Assembly (NCBI GenBank): GCA_021521415.1
Contig: JAIQDT010000833.1
Coordinates: 620,001 to 684,000 of the forward strand
Direction of reading: 5' to 3'
Source: Bidens hawaiensis
Lineage: Eukaryota; Streptophyta; Magnoliopsida; Asterales; Asteraceae
DNA: 64,000 bases
Each line of letters begins with the position of its first letter. The first letter of the stretch is position 1. The translations under genes were made by a program, and so were the position numbers. Below the pieces are notes generated by a model, which was given only the letters and a program-made list of their open reading frames with translations, was not told the origin of the DNA and searched no databases. Positions 10,325-21,675 of this stretch are shown piece by piece.

Positions 10325-11006
10325 GGGTGCGTTCGTTTCACAGAATTCGTAAGAATTCAAAGGAATTGGAATTAAAATCCCATGACATGGCGTGTTCGTT
10401 TCGTTGGAATTGGAATCTTGATTTCCTTTTGATGCATTCGGTTGTCAAGGAATTGGAATTAGAATTGGAATTAGAATCCAATTCCTTTAAATTCCTTTAA
10501 ATAATGGGATTCTAAATCCTTCCAATATGTGGAGGATTTCAAGTGAATTCGTTGGAATCTTTTCTCGAGATTTTTTTTAACGAGAACAACGAATAAAATA
10601 TTCTGATTTTTTCGCTTTTTTGTTTTTGATTTATATTTTGAGTTATTAATTTTTTAGTATTATCTTTGAATATTTTTTTGAGACGTTTTTTTTTATCTTA
10701 ATAGAAAACCCTTAAAAAAAATTCAAAAATAAAAAATAAAAAAAATCATAACGCAAAATATAAATAAAAAACAAAAAATCTAAAAAAACTAAAAATGTTT
10801 TCTCCGTTATTTTCGTAAAAAAAAAGAAAGAAAACTTGATTCCAATTCATGTCAAACGAACACATCAGGAATGGAATTGGATTTCAATTCCTTCAAATTC
10901 CAATTCATATTGGAATGTCAAGATTCCAAATCAAATTCCCTCAAATTCCAAATTCTATGCAAATTCCAATTCCAATTCCACTCCATTCTGTGAAACGAAT
11001 GCGCCA
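10325..11006. mobile_element. Tourist/Harbinger-like MITE, 682 bp
   Basis: The ends are GGGTGCGTTCGTTTCACAGAAT and its near-inverse ATTCTGTGAAACGAATGCGCC, with TAA on both sides (10322-10324 and 11007-11009). The interior folds back: GGAATTGGAATT-rich arms flank an AT-rich core (about 10560-10830) that is itself an inverted repeat. It is non-coding. The core resembles the fold-back at 32625-33250. Confidence 0.75.
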
Positions 11007-11009
11007 TAA

Positions 11010-12173
11010 AAGAAATATAACTTAACATATGAACCAAACATAACACACCCTACTACAAAAGTGAGTTTCGATCATCAAAAAATCAACTACATAACCAATA
11101 GCGGATAGTAAACCGCAATAATAAAGTAAAAATAGCTTCTTTAACGTCGTAATCACTGATGGATTAGCAACTAATTCTTAGATTTTGGTGCATTTGTGTT
11201 TATGTTTCCTATAGACTAATCAAATTTAAAGCCCTCATCGAGTTCTTTTAGGTTGATGTGATGCTAAAGGTTTACAGCAATTGGTGGAATTTCATCGTAG
11301 GTATTGTTTGATGAATGGGGAATAAGAATAGTGAGGTTATGGTTAAAATTTGATGAAAGAGTGAGAACAAGAAACCCCCTTCTTTTGTTTTCTAGAGGAG
11401 AAGTATATTAGTTTTTAGAAAATAGATATCATACTATGTAAATCACCAGGTATGTTTTACCATAATTTCACAATCACAAGATACACATATTTGGCGACAC
11501 GGCTACTTCACTCGTAATATGAACTTTCATTCACATGATAATAAACTTTACGCGAATCTGATTTAGTGTCACTAAAAATATGCCCCCCACAGTATTTGAT
11601 GCCCGAACCATATTGTATCTGCTTTTAATACTCAGATGACTGATGATTTATGTACTACGGAGTCTACAGTGATACATGAGTAAACTACATAAAAGATGAT
11701 TGGCTGAAAATGTAAAAGTTTTCTCCTGTAACTAGATTTATAAAAATTATAAGCATATCTAATACTTTTTTTATTTTCTCTTTCACAAAAAAAGTTCATC
11801 ACATTGCCTAGATCGACCCTTTTAGATCTTGTTCTAAAAACAATTTGGACCTCCATGTAACTGACGACTATAGTGAAACGGCTAAAAATAGTGAGAACTG
11901 AGACGTTAACTAGTCATTTTAACTTTGACAAACAGCTTTGTTTCTACCTGAGGGACATTGGTCCATTAACAGAAATTATGAACCAATTATGTTACGAATC
12001 GATGACCTTGGAGATGGTGGCAGGTTTGTTTGTGTTTTGATGTCAGAATCGATGACCTTGGAGATGGTGGCAGGTTTGTTTGTGTTTTGATGTCAGATAT
12101 ATGCACGGTTTCGTGAGTGGAAAGATGCAATCCAATGATAAAAATCATGAAATACAAAAAGGTGTTAAAACTC
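11010..12173. other. Spacer, no gene seen
   Basis: AT-rich DNA without a supported frame. The only structure is the 50-bp tandem duplication listed separately. Confidence 0.5.
11997..12096. repeat. 50-bp tandem duplication
   Basis: Two essentially identical copies start ATCGATGACCTTGGAGATGG, at about 11998 and 12048. The lack of divergence suggests a recent duplication. Confidence 0.9.
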
Positions 12174-12176
12174 TAA

Positions 12177-13409
12177 GGTAGCGTTTGGTATGCATGAATG
12201 ATAGGGGGAATGGAATGATTCATTACGTAAGAATGAAAAAAGTGGTGTTTGGTTGCTCAATGGAATGGAATCATCCATTACACATGGAATCCTATTCCAT
12301 CAAAATCATTCCTTCCTACTCCCCTTCTTTTTTTTTCATTACATTCCTCCTTCACCCTACTTTCTCAACAACACCATCATCACCTAACAACAACTACCAC
12401 TACCATCGCCATCACCGACACCTTACCGCCACCACCACCAGCGCAACCACCGCCACTGCCGTCGCCACCATTGTCGCTGTAACCACCGAAAACATTGTAA
12501 CCGCCGCCGCCTAACCATCACCGCCACCCTGCCATCACCATCACTACCAATGCTACCACCTGACCATCACCGCCACTACCAATGCTACCACCGCCACCCC
12601 CACCACCGTCGCCATTGCCACCACCATTTTCGTCACCGGAGCTAACACCACCACCATCGCCATTGCGATTTTTTTTTTGTAAAAAAAATTATTTTGAGAT
12701 AGTAGTGTTTTTATTATTTCTATTTCAATCATACAATTTTTTAGGATACCAAACAAAATAAGTAATAATTCATTTCATTCCCATAGGTTAACCAAACAAG
12801 ACAAAGGAATTGAATGATCCATTTCATTCCCCCTTTATTCCATTACCTCCAACCAAACATATAAAACTTATATGTTTGGTTGGAGGTAATGGAATAAAGG
12901 GGGAATGGAATGGACAATGGAATGAAATGGATCATTCCATTCCTTTGTCTTGTTTGGTTAACCTATGGGAATGAAATCAATTATTAATTTTTATTGTTTG
13001 GTATCCAAAAAAATTGTAGAAATGAAATAGAAATAATAAAAACACTCATATCTCAAAATACTTTTTAACCCAAAAAAAAAAGAAAAAAAAGAAACTACAA
13101 TGGCGACGATGGTAGCTCCGGCGACGAAAATGGTGGCGATGGTGGCGGCGGCGGTGGTGTTGGCAGTTGGTGGTGGTGCCAATGGTAGTGGTGGTGGTTG
13201 TTGTTAGGTGGTAGTGTTGTTGAGAAAGTAAGGTGAAGGAGGAATGAAATGAAAAAAAAGAAGGGGGTGAGAAGGAATTGTTTTGATGGAATGAGATTCC
13301 ATGTGTAATGGATGATTCCATTCCATTGAGCAACCAAACACCACTTTTTTCATTCCCACGTAATGAATCATTCCATTCCTACTGTCATTTCTGCATACCA
13401 AACGCTACC
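12177..13409. mobile_element. Head-to-head MITE pair forming a 1.2 kb palindrome
   Basis: The outer ends GGTAGCGTTTGGTATGC and GCATACCAAACGCTACC are exact inverse complements, flanked by TAA (12174-12176 and 13410-13412). The centre (about 12842-12895) is a perfect inverted repeat around the three bases AAC. Arms of about 690 and 540 bp pair over most of their length. They differ mainly in CCACCGCCA-type triplet repeats (12370-12660 left, 13095-13205 right). Each arm looks like one complete MITE of the family also seen at 44938-45622, so two copies are fused head to head. Frames inside are low-complexity and not genes. Confidence 0.85.
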
Positions 13410-13833
13410 TAAAAAGTAAAAATGCCTTCATTTGTTCAAATGTCTTCATAAATTCAAAATAATCAAAATCTGTTATACTGTTTTGTAAAGATCCAAGCAT
13501 CTTTTATGAACTTCAAAAAAACTGGGATGAATTACAGAACCTGGCTTCTTGTATAATAAGATAATGTTTCTCAATCCAAACGTCTGCTGACATGTCTGTC
13601 ACCTTGGAACCGATAAACCCAGCTCTAGTTAAAAACAAAAAAAAAAAAGACCCAATATCAGATACTCATGCCACCATCTATGTGGTACCAATCTTGCAAG
13701 ATGTCACACACATAAAAAAATTAATAATCTTTGTGTATCTATTACTAGTAAAAGCGAGTAAAGATAAGTAAAAATCATTATATTTGATCCAAGTAGTGTT
13801 CGGTTTTATTAGCATGATGCAGCAGGGCCCGCC

Positions 13834-15471
13834 TCATGTTCCATCAGATTCATCTGGGAAAAAGGAGAATCTCATGTTACTATAATACTCCACTCTTGAG
13901 CTATATGGATGAAAATGTTCTGAATTTAAATTAGTTGCTAAACACAAGTGAACTAACAAGGATCCTAGTGTCATAAAAATTCAGAGTTCAACAAACAAGG
14001 AACATTTCAAGATCAAGAAAACTGAGCATATTTATGTATATTCTCCAAGTAAAGTTCCTTGTTATTTGATGACCCGTGCCCACCTCTACAAACAGCAAAA
14101 CGTATCACGATCCATCAAATGCATCTGGGAAAAGGAGAATTCTTGTTACTATGTACTCTAATTTAAGCTAAATGCAGCACACAATCGGTACATCTTTAAT
14201 AATCTTTGACAGTTTGCTTAGATTAGTTTAAGATAAATCACAAATTGTATACAGTCACTTCACAGTTCACACTATAATACGCATCAAATACATAAACAGC
14301 CACAAGAACTATCATGAAATCCGAATGCATATATAGGATAAACTGATAAAGTTGCGTAGCTAATAAACCCAACACTATAAATTTTTTGTAAAATATAATT
14401 ATACGCTTAATTAGTATTCATACTTGATATGAAGACAGGTCCTGTAAATCCCAGTTCATTTCTTTCATGTATTGAAAAAAATCATGTGCCTGCAGGAACC
14501 AAACTCCAGTCAGATACCTGTTTAATGCATCCTCTAACTCTAGATTCTAAATGCCTGAATCAACTGAAAAGTATGTTTTCCAAAATTTTATGAACATGGA
14601 TTTTAATTACATTTGTTTTAAGATATAATTTAAGTGTTCGTGTTCTGAAAGAATATTCCAAGTGTGAAATTACTTACTAATTACTCCTATAACATAATAT
14701 TCTCGTTAGCTTATCTTGGATAAGAGAGACAAGCTTACTTAGTACTTACACGTATATACTATTAGAAACAGTACTAAAGCATATACTTTACACAGTAGAA
14801 GCCCAAACAATAATGCACATTTCGGCTTAATACTTAAGTCCTTAACCACACGAGGCATCATGCAATACACTAGTTTCATACAACATATTAACATGCACAT
14901 GAAGAAAGTACAAACAAAATCGTAAAGCAACAAGCAAACACTTTCACATGCACATGGAATCAAACAGCATATGGAAGGTTCACAAAGCTTGCATATTAGA
15001 CGCCGAGAGTGTACCTTGTGAAAGAGATCTGCAACTCCTTGAAGTAGTGGTCAAGCAAGATGTCAATCTCGCAGCAGCAACAGCGTTATGTAACGGTAGC
15101 ATCGACTGCACACACCCGAGTTCCGACGGGCACCTAACGCGTAAATTACAACAAACTCATTAATAACAAAACAAAATATTAATCCGTAACTAAAAAGAAA
15201 GTGAAACGTTGCATAATGAATATGAGCAATAGTACACATTTATAGGAACCAATACCTAATTTCTGAAATTGCCTATTTTTGCTTACACACATCAATTGTA
15301 AATATGAAATGAATAATAATACCTAGAGAGTGAGAAGCGAGGAAGCGGTGAGGAGGCGGATGGAAGTGGGAATTTAGTATGGGAGGAAGCGGGAGATTTG
15401 GGCTTAATAAATGCGGATTTCAGATTTGAAATTGAAGCTTTCTTCATGAACCTGCAGCATCAGGAAGCCAT
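13834..15471 (-). CDS. NFD6/NOXY2-family small organellar protein gene
   Basis: Exon 1 (15447-15323, or from the upstream ATG at 15471) encodes a basic, Ser-rich presequence-like stretch ending PLPRFSLSR, typical of mitochondrial/plastid targeting. Intron 1 is 15322-15134 (GT...AG). Exon 2 (15133-15015) encodes the family core CPSELGCVQSMLPLHN followed by AVAAARLTSCL and SRSCRSLSQ. The split Arg codon and all phases agree. After the exon-2 donor (GTACAC) there are several endings: read-through to a stop at 14982-14980; acceptor at 14490 giving GT-stop; acceptor before 14124 giving DAFDGS-stop (14105); acceptor before 13853 giving DESDGT-stop (13834). The last two are duplicated exons. From 15471 the frame meets TGA at codon 4, so translation may start at 15447. 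Family identity is from motif recall; the precise role is unknown. Confidence 0.75.
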
Positions 15472-15532
15472 CGCCAATGAAAATTATTGTCACAAATTGA
15501 ATCCAAATTCTATAGGATTAATTGATTGTTGG

Positions 15533-15541
15533 TTAGGGTTT
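15533..15541 (-). promoter_or_regulatory. Telo-box upstream of NFD6-like gene
   Basis: On the minus strand AAACCCTAA lies about 62-86 bp upstream of the two candidate ATGs. Telo-boxes are frequent near the 5' ends of plant genes for translation and organelle biogenesis, which fits this gene. No clear TATA box is seen. Confidence 0.5.
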
Positions 15542-15547
15542 TAGGGT

Positions 15548-16112
15548 ACACGAATCCGCTCGGATGACCCGATTATTTTCATTCCACGTTTAGGAGTAAG
15601 CCCACAGGCCCAATCTGAAAACCCCCCTGTTTTTTTTTTTCTCGGGTAGGACTTGAAGTCAAGACATTTCATCGTTAAAATAAAGTATTTGAGTGCCTCG
15701 TTTCAACCATTTGAGCTTAGGATCAATGGCCCTGCACGATAAAGTTGACCGCCCAAGTACAATAAACACACTTTTTACATCTGTTGAAATAATGAGTTAA
15801 TTTGAGTAAAATTATATTATTTATATGTTTATTTAGATTATATATTAAATGAGTCAAAATGAGTCAGTCTTAAATTAGTAAAAAAGTTCACCTGGATTAA
15901 CCTAAATTAGTTAACGACATTCCATTATCACCATCACAACCATTGCCACGCCAACAATTTTTTAAACTAGGGTAGGGTGCGTTTTTTGTTTTGTTTTTTT
16001 TTCCTAAAATGAATCATTTTAACCCATATGGGTTGAGGATAGTCGTTTAAAAAAATGGGTTGAGAATAGGTGAATACTTTCTTTTTTTCCACTAATATGA
16101 ATTGTTATTGCC
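15548..16112. other. Spacer upstream of NFD6-like gene
   Basis: No gene is seen. It contains poly(T) runs and AT-rich sequence, and the nearest part presumably includes the NFD6-like promoter. Confidence 0.45.
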
Positions 16113-16115
16113 TAA

Positions 16116-17265
16116 GGTGCTGTTTGTTTTTTAAGAGGTAAAATGTCTGCAGTCTGCGGATCACATTTACAGACATCTGTAGCAGAAGAGGTGGACCAAA
16201 CCTCTGCAGTCTGCAAAAAAAAGACTGTTTGTTTTTTAACACGTCTGCAAACTGTTAAAATTAATAGAAATGTAAATAAACCGAATTTTAAACATAAAAA
16301 AGGTCTTCAAACGACTTAAACTTTATGCAAACATAATGTAACAAGATCTTCATTAAACCTAAACTTTCTACAAACTTTTTTAAACAAAAAACTAATGATA
16401 ATTGGACAATTATACAAACTAATAATTGAACAAAAACTAATAATAATTCAACAAATCAAATTCTACAAATCAATTTCTTTAAAAAAAACTAATAAAAATT
16501 CAACAATAATTGAAAAATAACTCTCAAGCTCTCGTAAGTCAAAACGAGCAAAGCTCAAGCTCGTTTACACAAAATAAACCTAAATTGATATACACGACAT
16601 CAATAATCACTCGACGAACATCAATTAAACCTGATTTCAACAAATTCCAATCTTATAAACTTTCAATAGTATAATCCAATACATAAATTCAAACCGTTTA
16701 CATCACAAATCATACAAATATAGGTAAAGTACACAAATCAACAAAACAATAATACCCGGACTAGAGTTGTGGATGTGTGGCAGTGGGCGGCGGAGACGGC
16801 GGACCTGCAGCAGTCGAAGGGCGGTGGAGATATGGGGTGGTCGGACAGAAGGCGGCGGTGGCAGGGGAGGGACGACGAAGGTGTAGGGTGGCTGGATAGG
16901 GGATAGCGGCAGCAGGGGTGTGGCGGCGGAAGTGTGGGGTGGCCGGAAAGGGGGGCAGCGGAGGTGTGGGGTGACCGGAAAGGGGGCGGCGGAGGTGTGG
17001 GGTGGCCGGAAAGGGGGCGATGTTGGAGAAGAGAGGAGAGGGGTGGAGGAGTTGCTAGGGTTGATGGAAGGGTTTGATGAGAAGATATGGGAAGATGTTA
17101 GAAGCTGATGGTCCAAGTCTTCTCCAAGAAAATGGCGCGCAGACGTTTTTTAATGAAATGTCTTATGAAAAACAAACAATCTTCAGACCATAACATCTGC
17201 GCGTGGTATGCGCGCTGCAGATATAAGAGGCCAGGAAGATCTTCAGAGAAAAAACAAACACTACC
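16116..17265. mobile_element. TAA-flanked TIR element, 1150 bp
   Basis: The left end GGTGCTGTTTGTTTTTT pairs with the right end AAAAAACAAACACTACC, and both sides carry TAA (16113-16115, 17266-17268), the Harbinger signature. Subterminal TCTGCAGTCTGC and CATCTGCGCG motifs lie near both ends. The 137-codon minus-strand frame (16703-17116) is Pro/Ser-rich, made by a GC-rich tandem repeat, and is not a credible transposase, so the element is non-autonomous. Confidence 0.78.
16925..17030. repeat. 32-bp tandem repeat
   Basis: Three copies of a unit with core GTGTGGGGTGGCCGGAAAGG, starting near 16932, 16964 and 16995, inside the TIR element. They generate the repetitive Pro-rich frame on the other strand. 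Confidence 0.85.
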
Positions 17266-17268
17266 TAA

Positions 17269-17778
17269 AAGTTTCTGACTTGAACATGTATTGACCTGGA
17301 ATTAGAACCGTCCGACCTGTCCACTTCGGCAATTCTTAATTGGGGCCATTACTTGATAGGGAAATAAAGTTTATTAAATTACTGGTTTAGATGGTAATCA
17401 AATCAAATTGGTCAAATTTGTATAATACTAACTTGCTTCATTCTTAATAGTGAGTCGTCGATAGTATCAATATCAACAAATGCAAATAATATTTTTTTGA
17501 AAATTTTAAAAGAAAGCAAAACTCTTCACTTCTACTTTATTCATTTTTAAGTACTCATCGTATTATTAGAAATATAAGTAGACGAAAGAAAATAAAATCT
17601 TCAATTCCTCCTCAATGTTTAAAACACTTTTTCCTAAGATTACATGAAATTGTGTTTGAAGGAATTAATACCAAAAATATGATAGTGCAAACTGCAAAAG
17701 GGCTAAAGGAGTCATTTGAATTTTGAGAGACGTGAATCGGTGATATTTATGAGGCCAGGCCCATTAATAGGTCTTGAG
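17269..17778. other. Spacer, no gene seen
   Basis: AT-rich flank between the TIR element and the SINE-like insertion. No frame or repeat is supported. Confidence 0.5.
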
Positions 17779-17808
17779 ACTCAATAAACTTTTTTTTAGA
17801 ACGGTGAC

Positions 17809-19854
17809 TGTAACACCCACAAAGTTTAGGTCAAATTTTGACAGATTTACAAAGATAAATGACCAAAACTTAATTATGAGAAAGATAATGGGAAAAAGTA
17901 TGATAAAGAAAAGAAACCATATTATGTTAAGGGACTAAGTAAGGAAACTCTACCCCACATGGAAAGTGAGAAAAAAATAAAAGCACTTTATACGGAATGA
18001 GTTTTCCATGGTAATGTTCTTATGGGGCTAACCACTCTCACTAGTCCTAGCGGAGGGTGCTCGACGCGCACAGACTCGGACTCGGACTCGGACTCAGGCG
18101 ATGGGCGAAATGTGGCGTTTTGATGGCGCACTTCGCACGCTCGCATCGTCGCGAGCCGCATAAGGGCCGCTTTAGTATTTTTGAACTATGGAAGATCGAC
18201 CAAGAAGTAACAAGATACTAAAAATAAAAATTCTGATTTACAGACCCATCGCGCTACGCGACGGGTATACAGACTAGATCATCGCCTATGCGATGCAGTT
18301 TCCCATGAGTTTAGAAAAAGGGGCGTCGCGCTACGCGATGGTCCAGAAGGAAGGGGGTATCGCGCTACGCGATGACCCGGTTAAGTAACTGGATCAACCA
18401 CGTGTCAACATGTGGCAAGGTCTTGTGAATTGCGGCGTCACGCTACGCGACGGCCCAAGTAAAAGGGCGTCGCGCTACGCGACGGTCCCCAAAACTTTGC
18501 CTATAAAAGAGGGCTACGGGTTTAAAGCATTCTCATCCCAAAAACACCTTTCTTTACACACACATAACCTTGGGGAATATGCCCGACCATTGTGAAGTTC
18601 CGTGGTCCCGATTTCTCGTAAAACGTGTATGAATTGAAGTTCTAACGCTTCATCGAGTGATTAAGCGATTTGAAACAAGGTTCTGACGGTTTAAGTAGAA
18701 GTGCTACTTGTACAAGGCTTAGGCAAATCAAAATACCCGCGTAAGGTAGGGATTCTGCTTAAGTTATTATTATTTTATATAGCTTAGACCCTAGTCAAGG
18801 GTATAGTCTATACCTTGATCAAGTAAGTAAGTGAAATATAAGCTTTCATAAGATAAGATTATTGATGAAATGTTGCCCTTTATTTTTATAAAGATATTAC
18901 TTATGAAAGAAGAAACTTGATATATACGTTTCTTCATGATGAAGAAACGTAGCATATAAATGTTTTACAAAATGAAATGAATATCAAGGTAAAGGTTATA
19001 CAAATAGACTTAAGGTCTATAGCTAGATTGTAGATCTAGTTATTTATAGAATGTTATTCTCGTACTGTAGGTCCGAGATAAAGATCAGACATCTGTTGGT
19101 AAGAAATCTTGAAATCAACAAAAGGTGAATACGTCCAAACCTTTTTATACTGTGAATGTTTTATGACGTGAATACGTCTATGTACTGTATATTTTGAAAA
19201 GATATATACTCTTTGAAACTATGGACTGTTATCCATATGTAAAAGAGTTATGGAAATATTTGCATGAGGATTGGTTCAAATCCTCTAAAAATTTTTGATA
19301 CAACGTAGTACTAAACACTCAGGCTAAAATACACATGTGTCTGGATACTTACATATATGTACTGTAGTGGGCACACTACAGACGTACTGACCATGAGGCA
19401 AGTGACTGTCTATAGGGTGAGTGAAGTCCGATTATGTTGTTTGTGCGTATGTTTAGTTCCGATGAGATGGGATTGAGACCCACTGAGTCGTTGAACACTA
19501 TTGGTGTTGTGTCATTACGAATTGTGAAAATGTTTTATTGAGTCAGCGTATTCACCAGCATATAGCTGACGTATTTTGAAACTGTTTTCAGGTAATCAGG
19601 AGTAAGGAATAGTGATGGATATGCCAGTGAAGATAGAAGAACACTAGGCATAGTTTATAGCTGGTGCCTGGTGGCTCAGCAAATTTTGTATTGAGGCGTG
19701 TTTTTAAACAAGTAAAACAAACATGGGTATTTAATTCCCTATGTTATGAAAGTAAATATTTTAAAATAACATTTTCCGCTGCAAACTTTGATAAATTGAC
19801 AAAAGTGGTACCAACTGTGGGTCACACGCCTAGGCCCGAAGGCGGGGTGTGACA
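17809..19854 (+). repeat. 5' LTR of gypsy element
   Basis: The U3 holds an ACTCGG hexamer run (about 18074-18092), six ATCGCGCTACGCGAT-type palindromes (18245-18485) and a TATA box (TATAAAA, 18502). It lacks a stretch of about 15 bp present in the 3' LTR near 27046-27060. LTR-LTR divergence is a few percent by eye. Confidence 0.93.
18245..18509 (+). promoter_or_regulatory. Palindrome array and TATA box, gypsy 5' LTR
   Basis: Six variants of TCGCG-CTA-CGCGA are spaced 30-60 bp, the last ending about 15 bp before CTATAAAAG at 18501. This matches the arrays in the 3' LTR (27085-27315) and in the two related solo LTRs. Confidence 0.75.
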
Positions 19855-19855
19855 A

Positions 19856-19869
19856 GTTGGTATCAGAGC
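19856..19869 (+). promoter_or_regulatory. Primer binding site (initiator Met-tRNA)
   Basis: TTGGTATCAGAGCC lies just after the 5' LTR and is complementary to the 3' end of plant initiator tRNA-Met. This is the usual PBS of chromoviruses and of many copia elements. Confidence 0.9.
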
Positions 19870-20013
19870 CATCGGTTTTAGCGAATTAAGTATTTGATAA
19901 AGTACTTAGGCTTTAACCAATTTAAGTACATGAAAGTACGGATAAGATATATGCCTTTGGTAAAATCTTAGAAATAGTAACTAATAGTTATCTCCTATTT
20001 TCTCGTCTATAGA

Positions 20014-21675
20014 ATGTCGAAAAGAGGAAATTCGAATGTTTAAGTCAATAGTGGACGCTCAAGAAACACGAGAGGGAGACTGAAGAAAAATGTCGAGAAC
20101 CAAGTTGTTGAAAATTAGGAAGTGAATGTTACCCCTCCTGCTGATGATCAATTCGTGAGAAAAGAAGATATGCAAGAACTGATTGCAAGAGGAATTGCCG
20201 AAGCTTTTCCCGCTATGCTCGAGATTATGAGAAAGAAGGAAAAATCGAGCAATGAGAAATCTGATAAGTTTAAGCGAGAAGAAGAACATGTCAGCTCTAA
20301 CGCTGATAGCGATTATAAGGAGAAGAAAACCAAGAAACAAAAGACTAAGAAAGGTTGTAGTTACAAGACATACTAGATGTTTAAGCCCAAGAATTTTGAT
20401 GGAAGCGATGGTGTTATTGCTGCACTGGGATGGCTTGAAGAAATGGAAGCCATTAATGTCATTAGTAAGTGCTCTGAGGAAGAAGCAATTCAGTATTCCT
20501 CCCAATCATTCAAAGGCGAAGCTCTACAATGGTGGAATACCCTTATTCAAGCTAAGGGTAGATTAAATATGTACTAGCTGAGTTGGGAAGAATTCAAGGA
20601 TCTTGTAACCAGGAAGTTTTGCCCGATGAACGAAAAAGATGAAATTCAAATTAAGTTTTTAAATCATAGAGTTGTTCGGACAAATCTTAAGGACTACAAT
20701 TCTAAGTTCTTGGATTATTGTAGGATAGTACCACACTTGGTAACGCCAGAAAATAACAAGGTCACTCGTTATATCTGGGGTTTTCCAAAAGAGATTAGAG
20801 ACATGGTTAGATCATCTTTGCCTCAAACCATTGATTCAACCATGGAGTTGGCTAGATATATGATGAATGGATTAATCAGAACCCGTGAAGAAGAAAAGAA
20901 AGAGAATGTATTCAAGAAGGAAGTTATGTTTAAGAAGAATGAAAGGGAAAACAAGAAACCATATCGTGGGGAGAAGAAGAGTTCTCAATCATCAATCCCG
21001 TTATGTAAGATATGTAACCGAAGACACTTTGGAAGGTGCAGGTTCAATCAGTCACTTACCTGTACTAACTGTAAACAAGTGGGTCATGCAACAACCGATT
21101 GCTGGAAAAATAAGATTGTTTGTTATGGTTGTAGTGAAATGGGACATTTTCAAAATGAATGTCCGAAGAAGCAAACTGGAGGAAAAGGTGCAAGTGGTAG
21201 TGGCACCAAGAATGAAGGTAGGAAAGGAAATGCACGTGCTTTTGTGCTCAACACTGAGAAGGCAGCTGAAATGCCGGAAGTCATAACCGGTATGTTTCTC
21301 GTTAATAATGTTTATGCTAGAGTTTTGTTTGACTCAGGTGCAAACCAAAGTTTTATAGATAAGAAATTTTGTAGCATATTAAACGAACCCTTTGTTAAGT
21401 TAGACAAATCCCTCATGGTAGAAACGGCTGACGGTAATCAAGTTAGAATATCTGAAGTTTTGAATAGAGGTAAAATTCTATTAGCAGGACATGTCATACC
21501 TGTCCAGCTGTTACCCATGAAATTGGCAGGCTTTGATATTGTCTTAGGTATGGACTGGTTATCTGATAATCAAGCCCGTATCTTATGTGATAAGAAAGCA
21601 ATTGAAATTCGTGCAAACGGGAAGACAATTCAAATAGCCGGAGACAAAGATGGAGGTCATGTTAGCTTAATGTAA
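20014..21675 (+). pseudogene. Gypsy gag and protease region, nonsense-riddled
   Basis: The likely start is ATG 20014 (MSKRGNSNV), closed by TAA at 20041; further in-frame stops fall near 20116, 20374 and 20575. The retrotransposon gag fold spans about 20377-20870 (F-x-G-E-A-L-Q-W-W and W-E-E-F blocks). It is followed by a Lys-rich linker and two CCHC knuckles, CTNCKQVGHATTDC and CYGCSEMGHFQNEC (about 21058-21165). The aspartic protease follows with catalytic LFDSGANQSF (about 21325) and the distal IVLGMDWL block (about 21540). The frame stops at 21673-21675 inside the nested solo LTR and resumes in the same frame after it. Confidence 0.9.

Noticed and set aside
12185..13401. His/Pro/Thr-rich frames in the palindrome
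   Set aside because: They come from CCACCGCCA triplet repeats and appear on both arms in mirror form, so they are composition artefacts.
14948..15163. Plus-strand 71-codon frame over the NFD6-like exon 2
   Set aside because: The minus strand shows family-specific residues with matching splice sites and phases, so this is the shadow.
16703..17116. 137-codon Pro/Ser-rich minus-strand frame
   Set aside because: Built from a 32-bp GC-rich tandem repeat inside a TIR element; no recognisable domain.
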